DNA from: Myceligenerans pegani | Lineage (GTDB): Bacteria > Actinomycetota > Actinomycetes > Actinomycetales > Cellulomonadaceae | NCBI RefSeq assembly: GCF_014892515.1 | Contig: NZ_JADBGR010000083.1 | Coordinates: forward strand, 1-64,000 | Direction of reading: 5' to 3' | Length of the DNA stretch: 64,000 bases | The notes under the pieces: generated by a model | The model's input: the letters and a program-made list of their open reading frames with translations, nothing else | Told to the model about the DNA's origin: nothing | The model's database searches: none | Translations under genes and position numbers: made by a program | In this document: positions 11,918-20,905 of the stretch, one piece after another | Numbering within the stretch: position 1 is the first letter of the stretch | How the letters are laid out: the number at the start of each line of letters is the position of its first letter

Positions 11918-12997
11918 TCAGCGGGGCACCGGCACGGAGGCCAGCACCGTGTCGAGCACGCCCTCGGCCGTCACGCCCTCGAGCTCCGCCTCGGCCCGCA
12001 GCTGGACGCGGTGCCGCAGGGTGGGGTGGGCGAGCGCCTTGACGTCGTCGGGCGTCACGAACGAGCGTCCGGACAGCCAGGCCCATGCGCGCGACGTGCG
12101 CAGGAGGGCCGTGGCCCCGCGCGGTGAGACGCCGAGCGAGAGCGAGGGCGAGTACCTCGTGGCCCGGCACACGTCGACCGCGTAGCCGAGGACCTCGCGC
12201 GACACCTGCACCTGACTCACCTCGGCGCGCGCACGGGCGAGCACGTCCGCGTCGGCCACCGGTTCGAGGCCGGCGCCGCGCAGGTCGCGGGGGTCGAAGC
12301 CGGCCGCGTGCCGGGCGAGGACCTCGACCTCCTCGTCGCGCTCGGGGAGCGGCAGCACCAGCTTGAGGAGGAAGCGGTCGAGCTGCGCTTCCGGCAGCGG
12401 GTAGGTGCCCTCGTACTCGACGGGGTTCTGCGTGGCGATGACGACGAACGGGTCCGGCAGCATGCGCGGTGTGCCGTCCACCGAGACCTGCCGCTCCTCC
12501 ATCGCCTCCAGCAGCGACGCCTGGGTCTTGGGCGGCGTCCGGTTGATCTCGTCCGCGAGCATCAGGTTCGTGAACACCGGACCCTCGCGGAACGAGAATC
12601 GCGCGGTACCGGCGTCGTAGACGAGGGAGCCCGTCACGTCGCCGGGCATGAGGTCAGGGGTGAACTGCACGCGCTTGGTGTCCAGGGACAGCGCCGCCGC
12701 GAGCGAGCGGACCAGCAGTGTCTTCGCGACGCCGGGCACACCCTCCAGGAGCACGTGGCCCTGGCAGAGCAGCGCGATGAGCAGGCTCGTCACCGCGGAG
12801 TCCTGGCCGACGACGGACTTGCCCACCTCGGCGCGCACACCCGCGAGGGCCGAGCGAAGACTCTGCGACGGCGCGGGAGGCTGGGACGCGGCACCGGGCT
12901 GTACGGCGCGCGGCTCGGCGGCCTCGGGCGGTGCGGCGTCGGGGCGGGGCGCCGGGCCGGCGCCGGACTCCGACCGGGTGTAGACGGGTTCGGTCAC
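11918..12997 (-). CDS. MoxR-type AAA+ ATPase
   Basis: A 359-residue AAA+ ATPase of the MoxR branch. After a disordered Pro/Ala-rich first 45 residues come Walker A (GVPGVAKTLLVRSL), Walker B (LMLADEINRTPPKTQ), the MoxR signature EAMEERQVSVDGTPR, sensor 1 (VIATQNPVEYEGTYPLPEAQLDRF) and a C-terminal lid (SPRGATALLRTSRAWAW). MoxR ATPases act as chaperones in maturation of protein complexes. The start overlaps the preceding DUF4350 gene by 4 bases, so it is translationally coupled in this operon. Confidence 0.95.
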   Translation of the reverse strand: MTEPVYTRSESGAGPAPRPDAAPPEAAEPRAVQPGAASQPPAPSQSLRSALAGVRAEVGKSVVGQDSAVTSLLIALLCQGHVLLEGVPGVAKTLLVRSLAAALSLDTKRVQFTPDLMPGDVTGSLVYDAGTARFSFREGPVFTNLMLADEINRTPPKTQASLLEAMEERQVSVDGTPRMLPDPFVVIATQNPVEYEGTYPLPEAQLDRFLLKLVLPLPERDEEVEVLARHAAGFDPRDLRGAGLEPVADADVLARARAEVSQVQVSREVLGYAVDVCRATRYSPSLSLGVSPRGATALLRTSRAWAWLSGRSFVTPDDVKALAHPTLRHRVQLRAEAELEGVTAEGVLDTVLASVPVPR

Positions 12998-14283
12998 GAT
13001 CGGTGGACCTCGCTCTCCAGGTTGTCGAGACTGCGGGCGAGTTCGGTGAGCTCGCCGTCATCGGCGGGCGGGGGCCCGTACAGCAGGCGCGCCACCTCGT
13101 CGGTGGACCGCCGTGTGGCGCCCGCGACGGCGTCGGTGACGGCCGTCGCGTCGGCCGATCGGGCCAGGCCCAGCCGCTGTGCCATCCGGTGCGCCGCCGA
13201 GGCCCGCAGGCCCGCCGCGGCGTGGCCGCGCGCACCTACCGCACGGTACAGGCGGGCGCGGCCGCGCATCGTCTCGGCCGAGCGCACCAGCACCGGCAGC
13301 GGCTCGGTCACGAGCGGGCCGAGGCGCCGCGCTCGCCAGATCGCGAGCACCAGGCCGGTGAGCAGGAGGATCCAGACCACGGGCCCGGTGCCCTGGGGCA
13401 GCACACTCCCCGGGCTCGCCTCCGGACGCGGCGCCCCGCTGTCGCCGCCGTCGCCGCGGCCGGCTTCCCCACCGCCCGGCGGCCCGTCGAGCATGGTGGT
13501 GTCGAAGAGGTCGGGGACGAGCCACGTCAACTCGTCGTGCGCGCCGAGCGTCCACAGCGCGAGCGCCGCGTGACCGCCGTCGAGGACGGTGTCGTTGCGG
13601 ATCAGGGACGGATCATAGATCACGTGCACCCACCGGCCGTCGGCCTGCAGCCGCACATAGGCGAAGCCGTCGCCGGCGGCGGCGGGCCAGCAGCTGTCGG
13701 CGGTGCCCTCCACGACACTCAGCCCGGTCTCCAGCCGGACGTCCTGGGCGGCTCGAGCGGCCGGCGCGGCGCACTGCGGGCCACCCGGAGCCGCCGGCCC
13801 CGCGTACCACTCCTCGACCCGTCCGTCCGTGAAGGCGTCGAGGAGCTCGAGGCTCGGGGCGAGCAGCACGACGTCGGACTCGATCGCTGCGAGCGCCTCG
13901 ATCTGCCCCGGCTCGAAGTAGGCGGGATGCGGAGTGACGACCAGCGTCTCCCCGGCCGACGCGCCGTCGAAGGCCGCACGAACGGTGCGCACCTCGTTCA
14001 CGGTCACCCCGTGGTCCCCGAGGACCTCCGCGACGGCGCGTCCGCCGTCGTCGTCCGGGTTGCCGGTCGAGTACGGGATGTCCGACCCCGTGGGCCGGGT
14101 GAAGGCCAGGACGAAGAGGAACAGGCCGATCGCCGCCATGACGAGTCCGATCCATCCGACGGTCTTCCACGAGAAGCCGCGGCGCGCCGGGCGTCCGACG
14201 ACGACCGGCACGTCGGTTCCCGTGCCGCCGCCCGGCCGGGGGCCGACGGCGGGTGGCGGAGTGGGGATCTGCGTGGTGGTCAC
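12994..14283 (-). CDS. DUF4350 domain membrane protein
   Basis: A 429-residue protein with a cytoplasmic proline-rich N-terminus and a membrane segment near residues 40-65 (TVGWIGLVMAAIGLFLFVLAF). A DUF4350-like globular domain follows (STGNPDDDGGRAVAEVLGDHGVTVNEVRT; VVTPHPAYFEPGQIEALAAI), then a Gly/Asp-rich linker and a second membrane segment at about 300-320 (PVVWILLLTGLVLAIW). The C-terminus is cytoplasmic. This architecture is standard in the actinobacterial MoxR operon, and its function is unknown. Four-base overlaps with both neighbours show tight operon structure. Confidence 0.88.
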   Translation of the reverse strand: MTTTQIPTPPPAVGPRPGGGTGTDVPVVVGRPARRGFSWKTVGWIGLVMAAIGLFLFVLAFTRPTGSDIPYSTGNPDDDGGRAVAEVLGDHGVTVNEVRTVRAAFDGASAGETLVVTPHPAYFEPGQIEALAAIESDVVLLAPSLELLDAFTDGRVEEWYAGPAAPGGPQCAAPAARAAQDVRLETGLSVVEGTADSCWPAAAGDGFAYVRLQADGRWVHVIYDPSLIRNDTVLDGGHAALALWTLGAHDELTWLVPDLFDTTMLDGPPGGGEAGRGDGGDSGAPRPEASPGSVLPQGTGPVVWILLLTGLVLAIWRARRLGPLVTEPLPVLVRSAETMRGRARLYRAVGARGHAAAGLRASAAHRMAQRLGLARSADATAVTDAVAGATRRSTDEVARLLYGPPPADDGELTELARSLDNLESEVHRS

Positions 14284-15053
14284 GGCGCGTCCACCTCCCG
14301 GGCCGAGGTGTGGTGCCCGCCCGCCGTGTGCGCAGGGGTGGAGCCCGCGGAGGCGGCCCCGGCCGTGTCACCGGAGGTCCGGGCGGGCGACGCCGGGTCG
14401 CCGGGTCCTGCTCCGGGCGCCGCCGGTTCCTTGCGTTCCACCCTTGCCGCGGCGACGGCGTCGTCGAGCTCGCGCAGGGCGGTGTCGTCGGGCGCGGAGG
14501 CGCCGAGGCCGCCGTACTCGACCTGGTCGAAGAGGCCGGCGGCGAGGTGCAGGCGGGCCGCGAGTCCGGGCAGCCGCACGCCGATGTCGTTCGCGGCTTC
14601 CTGGGCCGTCCGTCCCGGGCGGGAGTCGATGACGGCGCGTTCCTCACAGGACCGGACCACGGCCCGGTACCGTTCCGCCACAGCCGCCGACCAGTCGCCG
14701 GATCGCGCGGCGGCGTCGGCCGCGGCGCGCATCTGCGCGGCGGTCCGTGCGTCGTCCTTCTCCACGACGGCCGCGGAGCGCCTGACCCCGCGCTCGCGGC
14801 GTACCGGGCCGGCCACGAACCAGGCGATCGCGAGCACCACGAGCACCAGGACGACGATCACGATCGCGAGCTGGGTGCCGGGCAGCCCGGCATCCGGGAC
14901 CTCCAGTCCGCGGAACCAGTCCACGACCGCGTCGATGAGGCGCTGGAGCAGGCTCTCGCGCTCGGCGTACTCCGCGCGCTGCAGCTCGGTCCGGAGCCAG
15001 TCGTGCGCTTCCTCACGGCCGGGTTCGACCGGAGGTGCGGTTCGTGGTGTCAT
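14280..15053 (-). CDS. DUF4129 domain protein
   Basis: A 257-residue protein with one strong membrane helix (AIVIVVLVLVVLAIAWFVAG, about residues 62-82). The DUF4129 region then carries the conserved stretch DWSAAVAERYRAVVRSCEERAVIDSRPGRTAQE. DUF4129 is also found at the C-terminus of transglutaminase-like proteins in similar operons. The C-tail is Ala/Pro/Gly-rich. It sits between the GPDPase-membrane-like and DUF4350 genes with 4-base overlaps at both ends. The biochemical role is unknown. Confidence 0.88.
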   Translation of the reverse strand: MTPRTAPPVEPGREEAHDWLRTELQRAEYAERESLLQRLIDAVVDWFRGLEVPDAGLPGTQLAIVIVVLVLVVLAIAWFVAGPVRRERGVRRSAAVVEKDDARTAAQMRAAADAAARSGDWSAAVAERYRAVVRSCEERAVIDSRPGRTAQEAANDIGVRLPGLAARLHLAAGLFDQVEYGGLGASAPDDTALRELDDAVAAARVERKEPAAPGAGPGDPASPARTSGDTAGAASAGSTPAHTAGGHHTSAREVDAP

Positions 15054-16252
15054 CGGTCCGCCGCGGCCGCCGCGAGCTGCACGTCGAGGCCTTCACGGCG
15101 CATCCGCGTGTCGATGTAGAGCAGGGCGACGACGGCGCCCAGGAAGATCGTCTGCGCCAGCACGGCGATCAGCGACGTGAGCGCGACGCCGATCTGCACG
15201 ACGATCGGATCGGCCATGACCGACGCGAAGCCGAGCCCGTAGGAGATCGGCGCGGTGATGATCTGGCTCAGGAACCAGAGGATCAGGTACGTCAGCAGGT
15301 AGATCCCGAGCATGCGCCAGAAGACGCCGCGCGTCAGCCGCCACCCGCGCACCACCGCGGCCCAGAAGCCCTGGCCCTCGAGCACGATCGCGGGCGCGAT
15401 GAGCAGGGTCCGGACGAAGAACCAGGCGATGAAGACCAGGTAACCCGCGAGCGCCAGGAACGCGCCGAGCACCCCGAAGCCCGTGTCGAGCGCGAACATG
15501 CCGACCACCAGCGCCACGGCGACGGCCAGGAACACGAACACCGCGAGGCCCTGGAGCAGGCCGAGCGCGACGAGGAACCACCAGCGCGGGCCGACGCGGC
15601 GCCAGGCGTCGCCCATGGAGACCTTCTTGTCGATGGCCGACTCGCTCACGGAGAGGGCGACACCGCCCATGGCGAGGGGCGTGGCCAGGGCCAGCGTGAT
15701 CCCGGTGCCGATCCCCACGCCGTAGAGCCCTGGGATCAGCCCGCTCATCTGGCTCAGGGCGGCGGCATCGGCCGGGTCCGCCGTCTCGGCGGCCATCACG
15801 TCCTCGAGCTGGCCCCACAGGTCGGCGAAGATCGTGGTGAGCGGGAGGCTGAGCACGGCACCGACCGCGGCGGCGAGCGCCAGCACGATCGTGGTGAATC
15901 CGAGGACCACGCCGGGGTTGTGCCGCACCGCCTGGAAGGCGCCGTCGTAGATCTCCCCGAGCGAGAGCGGGCGCAGCGGGATGATGCCCGGCTTGTCGGC
16001 GACCGGCGGCAGCGCGCCAGGCATCCCGCCGGGGGCGGCGCCAGGCTGCTGACCGTACGGGGCCTGGCCGTACTGTGCCTGGCCGTACCGGCCCTGCCCG
16101 TACTGGGGCGCCGACTGCGGTGCCGGCGCGCCGGTGGCCGGTTCGCCGGGGCCGTACCCCGGTGCGTACTGACCGTAGCGCGGCGGCTCGCCCCACCCGT
16201 TCTGGGGGGCGGGCGCGCCCGAACCGCCGTCAGGACTGGCTGGCGTCGTCAC
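15050..16252 (-). CDS. Polytopic membrane protein, glycerophosphoryl diester phosphodiesterase membrane-domain-like
   Basis: A 400-residue protein. The first 75 residues are a Tyr/Gly/Gln/Pro-rich low-complexity region with repeated YGQ units. The remainder has about six to eight membrane helices and the conserved entry LRPLSLGEIYDGAFQAVRHNP seen in proteins annotated as GPDPase membrane domain. No phosphodiesterase catalytic domain is present, so it should not be called an enzyme. The GTG at 16252 is chosen because GGGAGA lies 7 bases upstream; a longer frame begins at 16309. It is the first gene of the tightly overlapping MoxR block. Confidence 0.8.
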   Translation of the reverse strand: MTTPASPDGGSGAPAPQNGWGEPPRYGQYAPGYGPGEPATGAPAPQSAPQYGQGRYGQAQYGQAPYGQQPGAAPGGMPGALPPVADKPGIIPLRPLSLGEIYDGAFQAVRHNPGVVLGFTTIVLALAAAVGAVLSLPLTTIFADLWGQLEDVMAAETADPADAAALSQMSGLIPGLYGVGIGTGITLALATPLAMGGVALSVSESAIDKKVSMGDAWRRVGPRWWFLVALGLLQGLAVFVFLAVAVALVVGMFALDTGFGVLGAFLALAGYLVFIAWFFVRTLLIAPAIVLEGQGFWAAVVRGWRLTRGVFWRMLGIYLLTYLILWFLSQIITAPISYGLGFASVMADPIVVQIGVALTSLIAVLAQTIFLGAVVALLYIDTRMRREGLDVQLAAAAADR

Positions 16253-16469
16253 AGGCTTGTCTCCCGGGGAATTCGTGGGCTTCCAGCACACCACGGATGT
16301 CGGTGGCATGTCGTTCGGAGCGACGTCGCCACCCTAGCGCGAGACGCCGACACGGCGGACAGAAACGCGCGCGCCCCTCGGTGCGCACCGGGTCCGGCGG
16401 CGCGGTCCGGCGTCGGATCCGGCACGGTCGCTGCCGATCGAGCAGGTCGGTCCAGGTCGGTCCCGGAGA

Positions 16470-17306
16470 TCAGTCCCGCAGGTCCGGGACCGCGTACGGG
16501 AGCCGGTGCAACAGGCTCGCGTGCTCGTCGGCACGCGACTGCCGCAGCCGCGCCGCGTCCTCCTCCCGCAGGCGCCGCTCCGCGAGGACGGCGTGCAGGA
16601 ATGCCTCGGGGTGCGTCCCGGCGGGCGGGCCGGGCGCGACGTAGGGTTCGACGCGACCTGCCAGGTCGTCCGCGACGCGGAGCCGGGACTGCGGCGCCAG
16701 CTTGTGCGCCCGGCCGAGGAACTGGCGCGCCGCGAGCGCCAGCCCGTCCGGCAGCCGGCGCATGTCGGTGGTGTCGGCCCACGTCGCGAGCTCGGGTGGC
16801 ATCACGACGGGCGCCGACGGCGGGTGCCCGCCCCGCACTCGCACCACGTAGGATCCGGCGGCGAGGTCGCCCAGGCGCTTGCCGCGGCGGTTGATCAGCG
16901 AGGTGATGACGGCGAGGAAGCCGACGGTGAGCCACAGTTCGAAGATGCCCACCAGGGCGCGGACGAAGGCGTGCCGGAACCGGATCGGGCCGCCGTCGTC
17001 GCGCACGACCCGGATCCCGGCGGCCAGCTTGCCGAGCGAGCGGCCGCGGGTCAGCGTCTCGACCGTGGTCGGGACGCCGACCATGACGGTGATCGTGACC
17101 AGCACGTTGGTGATCAGCAGGGCGTCGAACCCGGCCTCGCCGCGCAGGAACTGGTCGGTCAGCCACGGCACGGCGAGCACGAGCAGGAGCACGATGACGA
17201 CGAAGAGCGCGATCAGGTCGAGCAGCACCGCGAGCGTGCGCGAGATGAACCCGGCCGGGCGGGCGTCGAGGAGCACTCCCTCGCCGATGACGATGCCGTC
17301 GTGCAC
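16470..17306 (-). CDS. RDD family membrane protein
   Basis: A 278-residue protein with an RDD domain. Hydrophobic segments follow LDARPAGFISRTLAVLLDLIALFVVIVLLLV and LITNVLVTITVMVGVP, and the family motif GRSLGKLAAGIRVV lies near residue 95. The C-terminal 120 residues are soluble and Arg-rich. RDD proteins are small membrane proteins of mostly unknown role, some linked to transport. The GTG start has AGGAGA upstream. It lies 217 bases upstream of the GPDPase-like gene and is divergent from the SpoIIM-type gene, a pairing common in actinobacterial MoxR loci. Confidence 0.88.
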   Translation of the reverse strand: MHDGIVIGEGVLLDARPAGFISRTLAVLLDLIALFVVIVLLLVLAVPWLTDQFLRGEAGFDALLITNVLVTITVMVGVPTTVETLTRGRSLGKLAAGIRVVRDDGGPIRFRHAFVRALVGIFELWLTVGFLAVITSLINRRGKRLGDLAAGSYVVRVRGGHPPSAPVVMPPELATWADTTDMRRLPDGLALAARQFLGRAHKLAPQSRLRVADDLAGRVEPYVAPGPPAGTHPEAFLHAVLAERRLREEDAARLRQSRADEHASLLHRLPYAVPDLRD

Positions 17307-17403
17307 GTGATCTCCTTGCTGCGGGCTCTGCGTTCCTGCCGATGGCCGTCCTGTCCACGACAGAATCTAGGGGATGGCCCCGGTGTGGGGCAGACTATCG
17401 GCC

Positions 17404-18393
17404 GTGGACATCGATGCCTTCACCGCCGTGCACGCGAAGGAGTGGGACCGCCTCGCCGAGCTGACGAGGCGCAGGCGCCTGGACGGCGCCGAGGCGGACG
17501 AGCTGGTGCGGCTGTACCAGGCCGTGGCGACGCACTTGTCCACCGCACGGTCGGCCGCGCCGGATCCGGCGGTGGTGACCCGCCTGTCCGAGCTGCTGGT
17601 CCGTGCCCGCGCGAAGATCGCCGGCTCGCACGAGCCCGCGTGGCGCGGTGTCGTGCGGTTCGCGATGGTCACCGCGCCCGCGGCGCTGTACCGGATCCGC
17701 TGGTGGGCGCACGCGGTCACGGCGGCGGCGCTCGTGGTCGCCGTGATCACGGGGGTGAACGTGGCCACCGACCCCGAGGCGCTGCGCGCCATGGGCACGC
17801 CGTCGTTCCAGGAGCAGTACGTCGAGCAGGCGTTCGCGGAGTACTACGACCCCGGCGCAGGCTTCGCGGGCGTGGTGTGGACGAACAACTTCTGGATCGC
17901 GTGGCAGTGCATCGGCGGGGGAATCACCGGCTTCTTCCCGCTGTACGTGCTGTGGCAGAACGCGGTGACGGTCGGTTCCATCGGCGGGATGATGGCCGCG
18001 CACGGCGAGCTCGACACGTTCCTCACGCTGATCGCCCCGCACGGCCTGCTCGAGCTGACGGCGATCTTCGTGGCCGGGGCCGCGGGCCTGCGGTTCTTCT
18101 GGTCCTGGATCGACCCCGGCCCCCTCCGGCGCTCGACCTCCCTGGCACGTGAGGGCCGGGCCCTGATCACGGTCGCCATCTCCTTGACGGTGGCGCTCGG
18201 CGTGTCCGGCCTCGTCGAGGGCTTCGTCACGGGGTCGTCGATGTTCTGGTGGCTGAAGATCGTCATCGGGGCGATCGCGTTGGCGGCCTTCTGGGCGTAC
18301 GTGTACGTCCTGGGCGGTCGTGCCGTGCGCGACGGCGAGACCGGTGACCTCTCGGCGGACGAGGCCGGGGCCTACGCGGTGACGGCGGGCTGA
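17404..18393 (+). CDS. SpoIIM (stage II sporulation protein M) family membrane protein
   Basis: A 329-residue membrane protein starting MDIDAFTAVHAKEWDRLAEL, the usual N-terminus of actinobacterial DUF95/SpoIIM proteins. A cytoplasmic helical region (1-95) is followed by about five membrane helices, with the characteristic stretch NNFWIAWQCIGGGITGFFPLYVLWQNAV and an APHGLLELTAIF motif. It is not evidence of sporulation: non-sporulating actinobacteria carry it next to RDD and MoxR genes. GTG at 17404 is preferred over the upstream ATG (17374) because it matches the family start. Function is unknown. Confidence 0.85.
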   Translation: MDIDAFTAVHAKEWDRLAELTRRRRLDGAEADELVRLYQAVATHLSTARSAAPDPAVVTRLSELLVRARAKIAGSHEPAWRGVVRFAMVTAPAALYRIRWWAHAVTAAALVVAVITGVNVATDPEALRAMGTPSFQEQYVEQAFAEYYDPGAGFAGVVWTNNFWIAWQCIGGGITGFFPLYVLWQNAVTVGSIGGMMAAHGELDTFLTLIAPHGLLELTAIFVAGAAGLRFFWSWIDPGPLRRSTSLAREGRALITVAISLTVALGVSGLVEGFVTGSSMFWWLKIVIGAIALAAFWAYVYVLGGRAVRDGETGDLSADEAGAYAVTAG

Positions 18394-18527
18394 CCCGGCC
18401 CTCCTGCGGCCCGCCTGCCGGGGCCTGCCTGTGGCGCCGGGTCCGGACCGGCACCGCGACCACGGCGCCGATGGTGCGCGGGGGCCACGGCGCCGAGCGG
18501 CCGGACACGTGTGTCCGACACTCCGGC

Positions 18528-18533
18528 TACCGT
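18528..18533 (+). promoter_or_regulatory. Putative -10 box TACCGT, leaderless start of GGT gene
   Basis: TACCGT fits the actinobacterial TANNNT -10 pattern and ends 6 bases before the GTG at 18540, with no Shine-Dalgarno sequence in between. This suggests transcription starts at or next to the start codon. The -35 region is not obvious. Confidence 0.4.
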
Positions 18534-18539
18534 GTCGCC

Positions 18540-20609
18540 GTGTCCTTCGTTCCACCGCCCGCGCCCACCACCCGTCCCGACCTGGCCGGCACGTTCGGCA
18601 TGGCCGCGTCCACGCACTGGATCGCGACCGCCACCGCGCAGTCCGTCCTGGAGCGCGGCGGCAACGCGTTCGACGCCGCCTGCGCCGGCGCGTTCGTGCT
18701 GCACGTCGTCGAACCGCACCTGAACGGACCGGGCGGCGACATGACCGCCGTCCTCGTCGCGGCCGATGACGCCGCCCGTCCCCGCGTCCTGGCCGGTCAG
18801 GGCCCGGCACCGGCCGCGGCCACCATCGACCGCTACCGTGCCGAGGGCCTGGACCTCGTGCCCGGTTCGGGTGCGCTCGCCGCGGCCGTCCCCGGTGCCG
18901 TCGACGCCTGGCTGCTGCTCCTGCGGGACCAGGGCACGTGGACCGTGCGCGACGTGCTGTCGCATGCGATCGGCTACGCGCGCGACGGCCACCCGGTCCT
19001 GGAGCGCGTGTCCGGCACGATCGCGGCGGTCCAGCAGCTGTTCCGCGAGCACTGGCCCACCTCGGCGGAGCGGTGGATGCCAGGCGGTACCCCGCCCGCC
19101 CCCGGCGAGCTGATCACCAACCCCGCCTACGCCGACCTGCTGGAGTCCCTGGCCGCGGCGGCCGATGGCGCGCCCTCGCGCGAGGCGGGGGTCGACACCG
19201 CCCGTGCCCGGTGGCGCGAGATCGTCGGCCCGGCGATTGAGGAGTTCGTCCGCACGCCGCACCGGCACTCCGACGGCGCCGACCACGCGGGGATCATGAC
19301 CGCCGACGACGTCGCCCGGTTCGAGGCGACCTTCGAGGAACCCACGACCGCCCGCTTCCGGGGCCACGTCGTCGCGAAGACCGGCGCCTGGGGGCAGGGC
19401 CCCGCCCTCCTCCAGACGCTGACGATCCTCGACGGGTACGACGACGCCCTGCTGGACCCCTCCACCGCCGCGGGCGCGCACACGATCGCCGAGGCGCAGA
19501 AGCTCGCGCTCGCGGACCGCGAGGTCTGGTACGGGGACGCCGTCCCGGTGGACACCGCAGTCGCGGGCGCCGCGGACACGAGCGCCGCGGACACGGACAC
19601 CGCAGGCACGGAGCGGTCCGGCACCACGGCCGGCGTCCCGCTGGACCACCTTCTGTCGGCCGGGTACGCGGCCGAGCGCCGGTCGCTCATCGGCGAGACG
19701 GCGAGCCACGAGATCCGCCCCGGTGTCGTCCCGGGGCGCGCCACGCCGCCCGTGCCCCCGCTGCGCACCGAGTACGCGACCACCGCCCCGGCCGGCTCCC
19801 TGCCGGGCGCGCCCACGGGCGGAGCGGCAGCCGGGGTCGGTGAGCCGACGGTCCCCGGACCGGCAGCCGCGTCCGAACCATCCGCCGTCCCCGGCGGGGC
19901 AGCCACGTCCGGTGACCGGCCCGAGTCCACGCCCGGACCCGCATCCGGAGACCCCACGCACCCCTCCGTCCACCACGGCCACCCCGCGGGCGAGCTCCCG
20001 CCGGACGCCCTGGGCGCCACCCGCGGCGACACCTGTCACATCGACGTCGTCGACCGCTGGGGCAACATGATCAGCGCGACCCCGTCGGGCGGCTGGCTGC
20101 AGTCCTCGCCCACGATCCCGCGTCTCGGCTTCTGTCTCGGCACGCGACTGCAGATGACGTGGCTGGACCCGGCGTCGCCGTCGGCCCTCGTACCCGGTCG
20201 CCGCCCCCGCACCACGCTCACGCCCACGATCGTGCTGCGCGACGGCGAGCCCGTGCTCGCCTGCGGCTCCCCCGGTGGCGACCAGCAGGACCAGTGGCAG
20301 CTCCTGTTCCTCCTGCGCGTGCTCGTGGGCGGCTACTCGCCGCAGGCGGCGATCGATGCCCCGGCCTGGCACACGACGTCCTTCCCCGGCTCGTTCTGGC
20401 CGCGTACCTGGACGCCCGGCGGCCTGGTGGTCGAGGACCGGCTCGGCGACGACGTGATCGCCGCCCTCGCCGCGCGCGGCCACGAGATCACGCGGGCCGG
20501 CGACTGGGCGCTGGGCCGCCTGTCGGCGGTCACCCGCGACCCGTCGACGGGTCTGCTGGGCGCCGCCGCCAACTCCCGCGGCGCCCAGGGCTACGCGGCG
20601 GGCCGCTGA
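18540..20609 (+). CDS. Gamma-glutamyltransferase family protein (Ntn hydrolase)
   Basis: A 689-residue member of the gamma-glutamyltranspeptidase family, autocatalytic Ntn hydrolases that move or hydrolyse gamma-glutamyl groups of glutathione-like compounds. The large-subunit region shows GGNAFDAACAGAFVLHVVEPHLNGPGGD and the repeated ADREVWYGD block. The probable nucleophile Thr, which becomes the new N-terminus of the small subunit, lies in RGDTCHIDVVDRWGN, followed by SATPSGGW and CGSPGGDQQDQW. Between these halves (about residues 338-500) is an unusual Ala/Pro/Gly/Thr/Ser-rich insertion with few hydrophobic blocks. There is no clear signal peptide. GTG at 18540 is chosen over a start at 18471 because the TACCGT box lies just upstream. 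Confidence 0.88.
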   Translation: MSFVPPPAPTTRPDLAGTFGMAASTHWIATATAQSVLERGGNAFDAACAGAFVLHVVEPHLNGPGGDMTAVLVAADDAARPRVLAGQGPAPAAATIDRYRAEGLDLVPGSGALAAAVPGAVDAWLLLLRDQGTWTVRDVLSHAIGYARDGHPVLERVSGTIAAVQQLFREHWPTSAERWMPGGTPPAPGELITNPAYADLLESLAAAADGAPSREAGVDTARARWREIVGPAIEEFVRTPHRHSDGADHAGIMTADDVARFEATFEEPTTARFRGHVVAKTGAWGQGPALLQTLTILDGYDDALLDPSTAAGAHTIAEAQKLALADREVWYGDAVPVDTAVAGAADTSAADTDTAGTERSGTTAGVPLDHLLSAGYAAERRSLIGETASHEIRPGVVPGRATPPVPPLRTEYATTAPAGSLPGAPTGGAAAGVGEPTVPGPAAASEPSAVPGGAATSGDRPESTPGPASGDPTHPSVHHGHPAGELPPDALGATRGDTCHIDVVDRWGNMISATPSGGWLQSSPTIPRLGFCLGTRLQMTWLDPASPSALVPGRRPRTTLTPTIVLRDGEPVLACGSPGGDQQDQWQLLFLLRVLVGGYSPQAAIDAPAWHTTSFPGSFWPRTWTPGGLVVEDRLGDDVIAALAARGHEITRAGDWALGRLSAVTRDPSTGLLGAAANSRGAQGYAAGR

Positions 20610-20905
20610 CCGCAGCGGCCGGAGCCACTCGCCCCGGCAGAGACCGTCAGCGACTTCGACGGCGGGGCCCTGACCTCGGCGAGGATCACCACCGGTCCGG
20701 CGGAGACCACCAACATGTCCGTCGAAGGCCGAGCAGGACATTCGCGACCAGCCCTCATCACCGACTCTTCTCGCGAGAGCCGCCCCGTGCAGGTATGTTT
20801 CCAACAGGTGACTTTATTGTCGGACACTTTCCCGAATGTCGGGTCAACCCGTAAGTTGCCTTTTGGCCTCGGACCACGGGGCCGCATCAACCTGAGGGAG
20901 CAACC
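20610..20905 (+). promoter_or_regulatory. GGT-to-protease intergenic region
   Basis: About 296 non-coding bases. The segment 20785-20870 is much lower in GC than its surroundings and probably carries the protease promoter, although I cannot fix the -35 and -10 boxes. It includes a small inverted repeat CCCGA-ATG-TCGGG near 20830-20842. A GGGAG ribosome site precedes the protease ATG. No terminator-like hairpin is seen after the GGT stop. Confidence 0.3.

Noticed and set aside
12931-15180. Long plus-strand open frame opposite the MoxR, DUF4350 and DUF4129 genes
   Set aside because: It is antisense to well-conserved family genes and lacks any family features.
17404-18393. Sporulation gene, indicating a spore former
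   Set aside because: SpoIIM-family proteins occur in non-sporulating actinobacterial MoxR loci.
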